From JADKIH01 sp031427625 (GTDB lineage Bacteria; Bacteroidota; Bacteroidia; AKYH767-A; 2013-40CM-41-45): 64,000 bases of DNA. A program made the position numbers and the translations under genes. The notes below the pieces were generated by a model, which saw nothing but the letters and a program-made list of their open reading frames with translations, did no database searches and was not told where the DNA came from. This document shows positions 18,790 through 27,916 of this stretch, piece by piece. How positions within the stretch are numbered: the stretch's first letter is position 1; each line of letters opens with the position of its first letter. The stretch spans positions 1-64,000 of the forward strand of contig JANPNV010000002.1 of NCBI GenBank assembly GCA_031427625.1. Reading direction: 5' to 3'.

Positions 18790-20301
18790 ATGAAGATCCT
18801 GTCAGCTATACAGATGCACCGGGTAGACGAATTCACGATGAGGAATGAGCCAATTAGTTCATTGGCTCTCATGGAACGTGCCGGTAAATCCTGTTTCGAC
18901 TGGATCAGGAAAAATACACCAGTCGGTAGTCGATTTTTAATCGTCTGTGGCAGCGGAAATAATGGTGGCGACGGACTTGTTATTGCACGCCTGCTTACTG
19001 AAGGTGGAATAGAAACAGAAGTATACATTATTCCATTTACTAAACACAGCGACGACTTCAGTAAGAACCTTTCTGCCGCAAAGAAATCTTCAGTATCAAT
19101 CAGAGAAATTAACAATGAGGCGAATATTTTCATTCAGGAGGGAACGATTGTCATTGATGCTATTCTTGGCACAGGAATTTCCCGTTCGGCTCATGGTATA
19201 GTTGGTCATGTAATTGATACGATAAACAAAAGTGGCAATGAAATCATTTCGATTGATCTTCCATCCGGGCTTTTTGCTGATGCCAAAAGTGAGGGTAACG
19301 TCATTCATGCACATCACACACTAAGTTTTCAAAATCCTAAGCTTGCTTTTTTCTTTTCAGAGAACGAAAAAAATATTGGCCAGGTTCATATACTCGAAAT
19401 AGGACTGGATAAAAATTTTATTGAAGAGTGCGATTCAAAAAAATATATACTCAGTCAGGAATTTATAAATACATTAATAATTCCCCGAGCAAAATTTTCT
19501 CATAAAGGTACCTTTGGTCACAGCTTGCTTATATGTGGAAGCATGGGAAAGATAGGTGCTGCCGTGCTTTCTGGAAGAGGTTGCCTTCGTTCGGGTACAG
19601 GTCTGCTGACGGTTCATATTCCTGCTTGCGGTTATACAATTCTTCAAACTGCAGTTCCTGAAGCGATGGTTGAAGTTGATGCTGATGTGAATATTATTAC
19701 TGAAGTATCTGGCATCGACAAGTTCGATGCAATTGGCATAGGTCCCGGAATTGGCAGGAGTGAGGCAACGGAAAAAATGTTTATTCACCTATTAGAGCAA
19801 TACAAGAAACCGATTGTTATTGATGCTGATGCATTGAATATACTTTCTGCCAGCCATGAAAATTTTAAACTTTTCCCGGAAAATTCCATTCTCACTCCAC
19901 ATCCGAAAGAATTCGAAAGACTTGTGGGGAAAAGTTCCGACGACTTCGACCGTCATCAGATGCAAATTGATTTTTCTCAAAAACATAAAGTCATAGTTGT
20001 GTTAAAAGGGGCGCATACTTGTATTACCACTCCAGATGGAAATGTATTTTTCAACAGTACAGGTAATGCTGGAATGGCGAAAGGGGGAAGTGGCGATGTG
20101 CTGACAGGAATTATTACAGCGTTACTAGCACAGAAATATCAACCGCTGGAAGCAGCGATAATTGGTGTTTATGTACATGGACTAGCCGGTGATTTTGCGG
20201 CTATAAAAAAGGGATTAATTTCAATGCTACCTTCAGATCTGATTAAATGTCTACCGAAAGCTTTTAAACGACTGTATAATTCTCGTTTAAATAAAACTTA
20301 A
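18790..20301 (+). CDS. nnr: Bifunctional NAD(P)H-hydrate epimerase / dehydratase
   Basis: 503 residues repairing hydrated NAD(P)H. The N-terminal YjeF epimerase domain (about 1-210) shows SLALMERAGKSC, CGSGNNGGDGLVIARLL and DAILGTGISR. The C-terminal ADP-dependent dehydratase domain (about 225-495) has the ribokinase-like motifs GIGPGIGR, VIDADALNIL, LTPHPKEFERL and NAGMAKGGSGDVLTGII. It starts 1 bp after the MBL gene ends, so the two are cotranscribed. Confidence 0.95.
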   Translation: MKILSAIQMHRVDEFTMRNEPISSLALMERAGKSCFDWIRKNTPVGSRFLIVCGSGNNGGDGLVIARLLTEGGIETEVYIIPFTKHSDDFSKNLSAAKKSSVSIREINNEANIFIQEGTIVIDAILGTGISRSAHGIVGHVIDTINKSGNEIISIDLPSGLFADAKSEGNVIHAHHTLSFQNPKLAFFFSENEKNIGQVHILEIGLDKNFIEECDSKKYILSQEFINTLIIPRAKFSHKGTFGHSLLICGSMGKIGAAVLSGRGCLRSGTGLLTVHIPACGYTILQTAVPEAMVEVDADVNIITEVSGIDKFDAIGIGPGIGRSEATEKMFIHLLEQYKKPIVIDADALNILSASHENFKLFPENSILTPHPKEFERLVGKSSDDFDRHQMQIDFSQKHKVIVVLKGAHTCITTPDGNVFFNSTGNAGMAKGGSGDVLTGIITALLAQKYQPLEAAIIGVYVHGLAGDFAAIKKGLISMLPSDLIKCLPKAFKRLYNSRLNKT

Positions 20302-20353
20302 GTAGACAAGTATAAACAAGCCAATATTCTCTAACAAAATAACACATATACAA

Positions 20354-20740
20354 ATGAAGATGCAGATTAAAATTACACTTACAGTAGCCGGTTTAATTGC
20401 ATTGATTTTTACGGGTTATGCATTCAAGCCAGCACAATTAAAAACGCTTTACACACAGATTACAACTATCGAATCTGTTGTACCCGGCGGACTTGGAAGA
20501 TCACGAATGGTTACAACTGACCCCGATGGCAATTACAAAGAAATAGATATGGAAAATTTCTTCAGTTTTGTTGGGATTAACTTTGGAAACGTTCGTAAGA
20601 ATGATAAAATGATTACAGACCGTATCAACGATATGACTGCTCAGGGCTGGGCATTGGAGTCAATCAACTCAGGAGTTTACAGCGCCGATAAGAGCACTGG
20701 AATTTTCATTACACGTTACCTCTTCAAAAAAAGCGAATAG
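20354..20740 (+). CDS. Small exported protein with a DUF4177-like tail
   Basis: 128 residues. The N-terminal hydrophobic stretch (about 7-25) is a signal peptide or anchor. The C-terminal region has the pattern I-N-D-M-T-A-Q-G-W-x-L-E-S-I-N, recalling the 'hLNxxGxxGWELVxI' core of DUF4177-like small proteins. The middle contains a short Gly/Arg segment. No partner gene suggests a function. It follows nnr by 52 bp and may share its transcript. Confidence 0.65.
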   Translation: MKMQIKITLTVAGLIALIFTGYAFKPAQLKTLYTQITTIESVVPGGLGRSRMVTTDPDGNYKEIDMENFFSFVGINFGNVRKNDKMITDRINDMTAQGWALESINSGVYSADKSTGIFITRYLFKKSE

Positions 20741-21063
20741 TTAAATAGCCAGAAATCATAGTCAAGAAAATTAACACAGAGCATACAAAGAACACGATGA
20801 AATAGCATTTATACTTTGTGAAACTTCGTGCGTTTTTAGTGCACTTTGTGTTATTTATTTTGATCAACTCCTTCGCATACTATGTAATTTTATTTTATTG
20901 CAATAGCAACAAATTTACAATGGGAGTAATGTATGAAAGGATGGAAATAACCCTTCAGAACCAAAGTATTATGCACATTCCATCATTTTAGAAAAATTTG
21001 ATGTAATTTTAGCGAGTTGATTAACAAGTCAGTCACTGCCTCACAAACAATAATTAAAAACCT
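20741..21063. repeat. Intergenic palindromic repeat made of CTTTGTG/AACAC words
   Basis: A left block TTAACACAGAGCATACAAAG (20771-20790) followed by AACACGA is mirrored by CTTTGTG (20814-20820), TTCGTG (20825-20830) and CACTTTGTGTTA (20842-20853). Together they form an imperfect palindrome of about 85 bp. The remaining sequence, 20860-21063, is AT-rich and shows nothing recognisable. It must contain the promoter of the aldolase gene. Confidence 0.5.
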
Positions 21064-21735
21064 ATGAAATTCTTTATAGATACAGCAAACCTTGCACAGA
21101 TTAAAGAAGCAGAAGATCTTGGAGTGCTCGATGGAGTAACCACAAATCCATCGCTAATGGCTAAGGAAGGAATTACAGGACACGATAATATTCTAAAGCA
21201 TTATGTAAACATCTGCAACATTGTAAGTGGCGATGTAAGTGCAGAGGTAATATCAACTGACTTCAAAGGTATTGTCGACGAAGGTGAAATGCTTGCATCA
21301 CTTCACAAACAAATTGTCGTGAAAATTCCCATGATTAAGGATGGAATAAAGGCGTTGAAATATTTCTCGGATAAGCAGATTAAGACAAACTGCACGCTTG
21401 TGTTCTCGGCCGGACAAGCCTTGTTGGCTGCCAAAGCAGGCGCAACCTATGTATCTCCATTTATTGGCCGCCTCGACGATATCAATATTGACGGTGTTGA
21501 ATTGATTCATCAGATTGTACACATTTACCGAACATACAATTACAAAACGCAGGTATTAGCTGCTTCTATAAGAGGACCTTTACATATTGTAAAATGTGCA
21601 GAAGCCGGAGCTGATGTGGCAACCTGTCCGCTCTCAGCCATTCTTGACCTCATCAAACATCCGTTGACAGACAGCGGATTGGAAAAATTCCTATCCGACG
21701 CTAAAAAATTCAGCGGAGTAGCAGCAGGAAAGTAA
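21064..21735 (+). CDS. fsa: Transaldolase-like fructose-6-phosphate aldolase
   Basis: 223 residues, the length of the small TalC/MipB/FSA group. MKFFIDTANLAQIKEA and VDGVTTNPSLMAKEG-type motifs open the TIM barrel. The Schiff-base lysine is in IVVKIPMIKDG, and the later motifs NCTLVFSAGQALLAAKAGA and VSPFIGRLDD are intact. It could act as a transaldolase in the pentose phosphate pathway or as an aldolase; sequence alone does not separate the two. Confidence 0.9.
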   Translation: MKFFIDTANLAQIKEAEDLGVLDGVTTNPSLMAKEGITGHDNILKHYVNICNIVSGDVSAEVISTDFKGIVDEGEMLASLHKQIVVKIPMIKDGIKALKYFSDKQIKTNCTLVFSAGQALLAAKAGATYVSPFIGRLDDINIDGVELIHQIVHIYRTYNYKTQVLAASIRGPLHIVKCAEAGADVATCPLSAILDLIKHPLTDSGLEKFLSDAKKFSGVAAGK

Positions 21736-21820
21736 AAGTTGGCTGATAAAATTATGGGAATAATAAGCATACAATTCGTTCCATGAAAAAAGCCATCTAG
21801 CATCTTCTTCTTCAATTCCA

Positions 21821-21856
21821 CACATTTTCAAATTCTCAAATTCTCAAATTAAAAAG
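21821..21856 (+). repeat. CACA-(8-bp unit)x3-TTAAAAAG element at a start codon
   Basis: Units TTTTCAAA, TTCTCAAA and TTCTCAAA lie between CACA and TTAAAAAG. The last G is the first base of the GTG start at 21856. The 17 bp at 21840-21856 are identical to 15339-15355 in front of the DUF1573 gene, where one unit is present. Confidence 0.6.
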
Positions 21857-22470
21857 TGCTACTAAAATTCTTCGGCGAATCCATTAATTCAAAATACATC
21901 GCACAGATTGTGACGACGCTGAAGACAGGTGGAGTAATTATTATTCCTACTGATACAGTTTATGCCTTTGCAGGTGATATTTATAGCAACAAGGCCATTG
22001 AACGAATCGCACTTTTAAAAAACATAAAGCCTTCGAAGGCAAATTTTTCATTTCTCTGCCACGACCTGCGAAACATTTCTGAATTCACGAAGCCCTTCAG
22101 CTCTGAGATTTTCCGGCTGATGAAAAATTCACTTCCTGGACCTTTTACATTTATCCTGAATGCGAACAGCAACGTGCCAGCCATGTTCAAGTCAAATAAG
22201 AAAACCATCGGTATCCGTGTTCCTGATAATGCTATTGCCCTCTCGATTATCGAAGCCCTTGGCAATCCGCTCGTTGTTGCTTCTGTTCATTCAGACGATG
22301 AGATTGAAGACTATAAGACTGATCCCAAAGACATCGATGAGCATCTTGGAGAGCAGGTCGACTTTGTTATTGACGGCGGCCCGGGAAAGCTGGATCCTTC
22401 AACAGTAATCGATTGTACTGGAGAAAATCCTATCGTCATTCGTGAAGGCAGAGGGAAACTGGAAGATTAA
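21856..22470 (+). CDS. Sua5/YciO/YrdC-type L-threonylcarbamoyl-AMP synthase-like protein
   Basis: 204 residues with the YrdC fold, which makes threonylcarbamoyl-AMP for the t6A37 tRNA modification. Visible are TLKTGGVIIIPTDTVYAFAGD, the KNIKPSKANFSFLC region, SLPGPFTFIL, IGIRVPDN and the late DPSTVIDCT. The usual 'K-R-P' is KPSK here, which places it in the YciO-like branch, so activity in t6A synthesis is probable but not certain. The start is GTG at 21856, directly after a repeat element. Confidence 0.85.
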   Translation: MLLKFFGESINSKYIAQIVTTLKTGGVIIIPTDTVYAFAGDIYSNKAIERIALLKNIKPSKANFSFLCHDLRNISEFTKPFSSEIFRLMKNSLPGPFTFILNANSNVPAMFKSNKKTIGIRVPDNAIALSIIEALGNPLVVASVHSDDEIEDYKTDPKDIDEHLGEQVDFVIDGGPGKLDPSTVIDCTGENPIVIREGRGKLED

Positions 22471-22513
22471 ATCCTCAGTATTGTTAAAATCCTACACTAT
22501 CAGGCATAAAAAA

Positions 22514-22609
22514 GGGGTAAGCTACCTATATCTCACCGCTCAACCGCGGACCCTTGCTCCGTTCCCGGCCTGGGGGGTTGGCAGGAGCTGGTAGTATAGG
22601 ACTTACCCT
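22514..22609 (-). ncRNA. ffs: Small signal recognition particle RNA (4.5S)
   Basis: Read on the minus strand, the ends GGGTAAG and CTTACCC pair. The apex contains CAGG-CCG-GGAA-CGG-AGCA, which is the invariant helix 8 with its GGAA tetraloop and the symmetric CAGG/AGCA loop that binds Ffh. The length of about 95 nt is typical of the short bacterial form. A perfect -7 box lies 3 nt upstream, at 22613-22620. The strand is settled by the tetraloop reading GGAA only on the minus strand. Confidence 0.92.
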
Positions 22610-22612
22610 GTG

Positions 22613-22620
22613 CAAAAGTA
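22613..22620 (-). promoter_or_regulatory. -7 box of the SRP RNA gene
   Basis: TACTTTTG on the minus strand ends 3 nt before the RNA's first paired base, the right place for a Bacteroidota -7 element. A -33 TTG at the standard distance is not evident. Confidence 0.6.
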
Positions 22621-22723
22621 ATTAAATAATCAGTAATCAGACAGAATATTCATGCCTTCTTATGAATAATTAATAAGTGAGTGATAATGATAATAGTGTG
22701 TTTATAACTGAATCGTAGACCGC

Positions 22724-22753
22724 TTGTGTATTTATCAATTTCATGTACGTTTG
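22724..22753 (+). promoter_or_regulatory. Promoter of the DUF4199 / glycosyltransferase unit
   Basis: TTG at 22724-22726, a 19-nt spacer, then TACGTTTG at 22746-22753, a full consensus match. Transcription would begin near 22758-22760. This excludes the upstream ATG at 22743 as a start and supports 22770. Confidence 0.7.
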
Positions 22754-22769
22754 CAAAATATATAATCAT

Positions 22770-23303
22770 ATGGAAAACCCACGCACTCAATCAAAGGTTG
22801 CAATGAGCTATGGAGCATTGTATGGCCTATCTTCAATCGTTGTCTTCTTATTATTTTATTTTATGGGGACAGACATACAATCAAAAATGCCGCAGTATAT
22901 CGGCTATATACTGCTGATTCTCTTTATCATAGTCGGTGTTAAAAGTTATCGCGATACAGAGCTTGGAGGTTTTATTTCCTATGGCAAAGCATTTGGTACC
23001 GGTGTTTTAATTTCGATTTTTGGTGGAGTTATAACCGCTATTTTCACGATCATCTTTTTCACATATATTTCCCCTGATATGGCTCAGAAGATTCTTGAAG
23101 CCGCACAACAGAATATGGCTGATAAAGGAATGAGTGAAGATAAGATACAAACGAGCATGTCATATGCTGCGAAATTTATGACACCCTTCTGGCTGTTTCT
23201 GTTTTCAATTCTTGGATCAGCATTGATGGGGGTAATCTTTTCACTGCTCATTTCTATATTCATGAAAAAAGAGCAGAATCCGTTTAACTCAAACATAGGC
23301 TGA
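22770..23303 (+). CDS. DUF4199 membrane protein
   Basis: 177 residues from ATG 22770. An in-frame ATG at 22743 lies inside the promoter and is rejected. Four transmembrane helices are visible (about 14-32, 42-60, 73-97 and 140-165). The GYILLILFIIVGVKSYRD and GGFISYGKAFGTGVLIS pieces are characteristic of DUF4199. Its function is unknown. In Bacteroidota it usually precedes a polyprenyl-linked glycosyltransferase, as here (5 bp gap), which suggests a role in lipid-linked sugar handling. Confidence 0.85.
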   Translation: MENPRTQSKVAMSYGALYGLSSIVVFLLFYFMGTDIQSKMPQYIGYILLILFIIVGVKSYRDTELGGFISYGKAFGTGVLISIFGGVITAIFTIIFFTYISPDMAQKILEAAQQNMADKGMSEDKIQTSMSYAAKFMTPFWLFLFSILGSALMGVIFSLLISIFMKKEQNPFNSNIG

Positions 23304-23308
23304 TAGTT

Positions 23309-24265
23309 GTGGATATTTCCGTAATAGTTCCTTTATATAATGAAGAAGAATCGCTGAAAGAATTATGCGAGTGGATTGCTCGTGTAATGGAAAAAAATAA
23401 TTTCAGTTTCGAAGTGATTCTCATAGACGATGGAAGCACAGATAATTCATGGAAGATCATTGAAGAGCTGGGAAGAAATAACAGAGACATAAAAGGAATC
23501 CGTTTCAGACGCAACTATGGTAAGTCCGCCGCCCTGAACGAAGGATTTATTGCATCAGAAGGAAGAGTAATAATAACCATGGATGCCGACCTTCAGGACA
23601 GCCCCGACGAAATTCCCGGGTTATATTCGATGATTCATAATGACGGATTTGATCTCATCTCAGGATGGAAAAAGAAAAGGTATGATCCGATTTCCAAAAC
23701 CATTCCTACAAAGTTGTTTAACTGGGCAACACGCAAAATGTCGGGCATAAACAACCTACACGATTTCAACTGCGGTCTGAAGTCATACAGACGTGAAGTC
23801 GTAAAAAGCATTGAAGTCTATGGCGAGATGCATCGTTATATTCCTGTGATTGCCAAATGGGCTGGATTTACTAAAATAGGAGAGAAGGTAGTAGAACATC
23901 GTTCACGAAAATACGGTGAAACAAAATTCGGCTTCGAACGATTTGTCAATGGCTTCCTTGACCTGCTGTCGATCACCTTCGTATCGCGCTTCAGCAAAAA
24001 ACCCATGCACCTGTTCGGATTGCTTGGATCCTTGATGTTTCTGATTGGTTTTATTGCTTCTGTTTTCCTGGGTGCAGGAAAACTTTATAGTGTCTATCAT
24101 AATCTGCCGGCGCGATTACTTACAGAACGTCCTTCATTTTATATTGCATTGGCATGTATGATTCTCGGAACGCAACTATTTCTTGCCGGCTTTATCAGCG
24201 AACTCATTTCACGCTCTGCAAACGACAGAAATAAATATCTGATCGAAAGTAAAAGTAACCTTTAG
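23309..24265 (+). CDS. Family 2 glycosyltransferase, DPM1/GtrB-like
   Basis: 318 residues. The GT-A domain (about 1-225) has VIVPLYNEEESLKEL, LIDDGSTDNSW, the DxD-type site TMDADLQDSPDE, and DFNCGLKSYRREV with GEMHRYIPV. Two C-terminal transmembrane helices (about 235-255 and 275-298) follow. This layout transfers a sugar from a nucleotide sugar to a polyprenyl phosphate on the cytoplasmic face. The start is GTG at 23309, 5 bp after DUF4199. Confidence 0.9.
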   Translation: MDISVIVPLYNEEESLKELCEWIARVMEKNNFSFEVILIDDGSTDNSWKIIEELGRNNRDIKGIRFRRNYGKSAALNEGFIASEGRVIITMDADLQDSPDEIPGLYSMIHNDGFDLISGWKKKRYDPISKTIPTKLFNWATRKMSGINNLHDFNCGLKSYRREVVKSIEVYGEMHRYIPVIAKWAGFTKIGEKVVEHRSRKYGETKFGFERFVNGFLDLLSITFVSRFSKKPMHLFGLLGSLMFLIGFIASVFLGAGKLYSVYHNLPARLLTERPSFYIALACMILGTQLFLAGFISELISRSANDRNKYLIESKSNL

Positions 24266-24285
24266 CAGAGTTCAAAATAATAAAA

Positions 24286-25416
24286 TTGAAAGTTGTCATA
24301 ATTGGTCCGGCATTTCCATTACGCGGCGGCATTGCCGATTTTAATGAGGCGCTTGCAATTGCGTTGCAGAACGACGGAAATGAAGTAATTATTTATTCAT
24401 TTTACTATCAGTATCCCAAGATTCTCTTTCCCGGAAAAACTCAGCTTGCTGATGGGGGGAAACCCGCTTATCTGAAAATAAAATCAACGCTTAGTTCTGT
24501 CAATCCATTTTCCTGGCGAAAGACCGCTTCCGCAATCGTAAATGAGAAACCAGATTTAGTGATAGTAAGATTCTGGCTTCCTTTTATGGCTCCTGCATTG
24601 GGAACTGTTGCAAAACATCTGAGAAAAAAAAATATTAAAGTGATTGCCATTACAGACAATGTCATACCGCATGAAAACAGGATCGGTGATTCTTCACTCA
24701 CAAAGTATTTCATTAAAAATTGTGATGCATTCATAACAATGTCCGGTTCTGTATTGAAGGATCTAGAAAAATTCACTTTAACCGATAAAAAAGTTTTTCT
24801 TCCGCATCCGATATATAATATTTTCGGAGAAAGACTTTCGAAAGCAGAAGCAAGAAAAAATTTTAATCTTCCTTCAGAAGAAAGGATCATATTATTTTTC
24901 GGCTTCATCAGAAAATATAAAGGATTGAATCTGCTGCTTGATGCTATGGCTGATGAAAGAATCAAACAAAGAAACATTAAACTTCTTGTTGCTGGAGAGT
25001 TTTATGGAGATGAGCAAATGTATCATGATAAGATTAAAGCACTGAACATTGGAGAGAATATTATTCTCCATACTTCTTTCATCGACAAACAAAAGGTGAG
25101 GGATTATTTTTGTTCAGCCGACCTTGTTGTTCAGCCATATATTACTGCCACACAGAGTGGCATTACACAAGTTGCATATTATTTCGGACGACCAATGCTT
25201 GTTACGAATGTCGGCGGACTTTCCGAGATAGTAAAAGATCGTCGCGTCGGTTATGTAACTGATGTAAATTCGAAAGCAATTGCCGATGCATTATGCGATT
25301 TTTATGATAATAACAGAGAGATGGAATTTTCGGCCAATGTTGATGTCGATAAGGAAAAATTCTCCTGGAAATATTTTCTTAATGGATTGAAAAAATTATA
25401 TGAAAGCATTAAATAA
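24286..25416 (+). CDS. GT4-type (GT-B fold) glycosyltransferase
   Basis: 376 residues. The N-terminal acceptor domain opens with VVIIGPAFPLRGGIADFN, the glycine loop of GT4 enzymes. The C-terminal donor domain has ILFFGFIRKYKGLNLLLDA, the VQPYITATQSGITQVAYYFG region holding the E-x7-E-like site (here with S and Q in place of the first Glu), and VTNVGGLSEIV. The acceptor is unknown. The start is TTG at 24286. It overlaps the next gene by 17 bp. Confidence 0.85.
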   Translation: MKVVIIGPAFPLRGGIADFNEALAIALQNDGNEVIIYSFYYQYPKILFPGKTQLADGGKPAYLKIKSTLSSVNPFSWRKTASAIVNEKPDLVIVRFWLPFMAPALGTVAKHLRKKNIKVIAITDNVIPHENRIGDSSLTKYFIKNCDAFITMSGSVLKDLEKFTLTDKKVFLPHPIYNIFGERLSKAEARKNFNLPSEERIILFFGFIRKYKGLNLLLDAMADERIKQRNIKLLVAGEFYGDEQMYHDKIKALNIGENIILHTSFIDKQKVRDYFCSADLVVQPYITATQSGITQVAYYFGRPMLVTNVGGLSEIVKDRRVGYVTDVNSKAIADALCDFYDNNREMEFSANVDVDKEKFSWKYFLNGLKKLYESIK

Positions 25417-27877
25417 AACTCTTCTACTTTCTTTCTTTGCATTATTTCTCTCTTTATTTTCTATAAAGGTGGATGCCGCAAAACTAACTGGTTTGATTAC
25501 GGATGAAAACAATCAACCACTACCTTTTGTTATCGTCTATATTTCCGGAACAACGAATGGAACAACAGCCAACATTGAGGGCATGTATACTCTCGATTTG
25601 GATAATGGTAATTATGATGTTTCATTCCGCATGATAGGTTATACTCTTATTCAGAAAAAAGTAGAGATTAATCAACCCGTTGTCAAACTTAATGTAATGA
25701 TGACAACTGAATCAGTAAAACTAAAGGAAGTAGTAATTCGCGCCAATGCAGAAGATCCAGCTTATGACATCATTCGATCGGCGCAAAAAAAACGGAAATT
25801 TTATCGCGATCAGGTTGAAGAGTATACTACTAATGCCTATGTGAAATCGACACAGAGGCTTTTATCATATCCTAAAAGAGTATTCGGACAGAAGGTGGAT
25901 ATTGGCGATATGCTCGATACAACTACCAAAGTTTTCTATCTGAGTGAATCCGTATCTGTTTTATCCTATAAGGCGACTAACAATTACAAGGAGAAGATGA
26001 TTTCGAGCAAGGTCAGTGGCGAGCCAAAGACATACAGCTTTAATCAGTCGACTGATGTATTGATTAGTTTCTATGATGCATTGGTAAACATTGGGGGATT
26101 AACACCGCGAGGAATTGTTTCTCCTATAGCAGGAAATTCGATCTTTTATTATAAATTCAAATTGGAAGGTACTTTTTCCGAAAACGGAGTTTTAGTAAAT
26201 AAGATTAGTGTCATACCACGGCGGAATTCCGATCCTGTTTTTACTGGCACTATTTATATTTCGGAAAACTCATGGAGAATATATAATGCTGATCTATTTA
26301 TTACACGTGAACAACAAATGGAATTTGTAGATACTTTCAGAATAAGACAGAATTTTATTAAAGTCAACGAAGATGTATGGATGCCATTCAGTCATCAATT
26401 CGATTATAAATTCAGCTTACTCGGATTTAATGGAGAAGGTGTTGTTCAGGGCATTTTTAGTGATTACAATTTGTCACCGGTTTTTGAGAAGGGAACCTTT
26501 GGTGGAGAAGTAATGAAGGTAGAAGAAGGAGCAAATACAAAAGATTCTACCTATTGGTCAACTGTAAGACCCGTTCCGCTCACCGATATAGAAGCAAATG
26601 ATTATCAAAGGAAGGATAGTACACGCATTGTGCATGAATCGAAATCGTATAAAGATTCAGTTGACAGGAAGTCGAATAAATTTTCTGCAGGCGTAATCAT
26701 TAGCGGATATTCATGGCAAAACAGTTACAAAAATAAATCATTCTCTATAGGATCACCCCTTCAAACAATTTCATTCAATACAGTTGAAGGGTGGAATGCT
26801 GAGTTGAATATTAATTATACAAAAGGTTTTGGAAAAGACGATAGAAGAGAATATTCAATATCACCGTCATTAAGATATGGCTTTTCAAACACTCACCTGA
26901 ACGGACACATCGGTTTCAGATACCGGTATAATCCTAAAAAGTTAGCTGTACTCGAAGCTGACGCCGGAACAGATGTTTCTCAGATAAATAATCAGAAGCC
27001 GATCAGTGAGCTGGTAAATTCCCTATACTCCTTATTAGCGGAAAAGAATTACATGAAACTATTTGAAAAAAAGTATTTCATTGTAAGACATAAATCAGAA
27101 CTTTTCAATGGCTTTGTTTTCAATGCTGAGTTATCCTATATGAGAAGGAACTCACTTAGTAACACGAGCGATTATAAAATCCACAATGATCCTTCGAGAG
27201 ATTACACATCGAACGATCCATACAATCCTTCGACAGACGATTTTCGTTTCCTGACGCATAACGCAATTGCAGCAGAAGGCGGTGTGGCTATCAGGCCAGG
27301 ACAAAAATACATTAACAGGCCTGATGGCAAGTATATCATCGGTTCCATATTTCCAGTCTTCAGAGTTGTCTATAAGAAAGGACTGAACTTCGCAGGTAGC
27401 GATGTTGATTATGATTTGATACGTGGCTCAATCGACGATGAGATGAATCTTGGATTGCTTGGTACATTTAAATACATTGCAGTTTACGGTGATTTTCTAA
27501 ACAGTAAAAAATTATTTATTCCAGACCTGAGGCATTTTAATGGAAACAAAACGTTTCTATCAGATTTCCGTCTCAACGATTTTAAAAACCTCGATTATTA
27601 TTCATACAGTACAAACGGTTCTTTTGTTGAGCTGCATGCAGAAGAAAATTTCGGCGGATTTTTTCTTAATAAAATTCCGCTCATACGTAAGCTAAAACTT
27701 CAGGAAGTAGCAGGAGTTCACTTCCTGCATACCAACACCCTCGATCGATACTTTGAATTCAGTGCAGGAGTAGAGAAGCTCGGATTTTTCAGGGCTGAAG
27801 TTTACACATCGCTAATGAATGGTAAAAAGGGAACTGTTGGATTTTTATTTGGATTCAAAACATCTTTTGGCTCCTGA
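25400..27877 (+). CDS. DUF5686 outer-membrane protein with carboxypeptidase-like N-domain
   Basis: 825 residues. A signal peptide (about 1-25, ending VDAAK) is followed by a CarboxypepD_reg-like beta sandwich (about 28-115, LTGLITDENNQPLPFVIVY). The DUF5686 region then runs to the end and is rich in alternating beta strands, which suggests a membrane barrel. Such proteins resemble TonB-dependent receptors without a plug and occur widely in Bacteroidota with unknown substrate. The start lies 17 bp inside the GT4 gene, implying coupled expression with the two glycosyltransferases. Confidence 0.85.
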   Translation: MKALNKTLLLSFFALFLSLFSIKVDAAKLTGLITDENNQPLPFVIVYISGTTNGTTANIEGMYTLDLDNGNYDVSFRMIGYTLIQKKVEINQPVVKLNVMMTTESVKLKEVVIRANAEDPAYDIIRSAQKKRKFYRDQVEEYTTNAYVKSTQRLLSYPKRVFGQKVDIGDMLDTTTKVFYLSESVSVLSYKATNNYKEKMISSKVSGEPKTYSFNQSTDVLISFYDALVNIGGLTPRGIVSPIAGNSIFYYKFKLEGTFSENGVLVNKISVIPRRNSDPVFTGTIYISENSWRIYNADLFITREQQMEFVDTFRIRQNFIKVNEDVWMPFSHQFDYKFSLLGFNGEGVVQGIFSDYNLSPVFEKGTFGGEVMKVEEGANTKDSTYWSTVRPVPLTDIEANDYQRKDSTRIVHESKSYKDSVDRKSNKFSAGVIISGYSWQNSYKNKSFSIGSPLQTISFNTVEGWNAELNINYTKGFGKDDRREYSISPSLRYGFSNTHLNGHIGFRYRYNPKKLAVLEADAGTDVSQINNQKPISELVNSLYSLLAEKNYMKLFEKKYFIVRHKSELFNGFVFNAELSYMRRNSLSNTSDYKIHNDPSRDYTSNDPYNPSTDDFRFLTHNAIAAEGGVAIRPGQKYINRPDGKYIIGSIFPVFRVVYKKGLNFAGSDVDYDLIRGSIDDEMNLGLLGTFKYIAVYGDFLNSKKLFIPDLRHFNGNKTFLSDFRLNDFKNLDYYSYSTNGSFVELHAEENFGGFFLNKIPLIRKLKLQEVAGVHFLHTNTLDRYFEFSAGVEKLGFFRAEVYTSLMNGKKGTVGFLFGFKTSFGS

Positions 27878-27899
27878 TCGTACTATTGTGCTATTTTTG
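27866..27899 (+). promoter_or_regulatory. Putative promoter before the YkgJ-like gene
   Basis: TTTG at 27866-27869 and TATTTTTG at 27892-27899 are separated by 22 nt, slightly longer than usual. The -7 box is a perfect match, 17 nt before the ATG at 27917. Confidence 0.45.
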
Positions 27900-27916
27900 C
27901 AACCAATCAATTTTTC

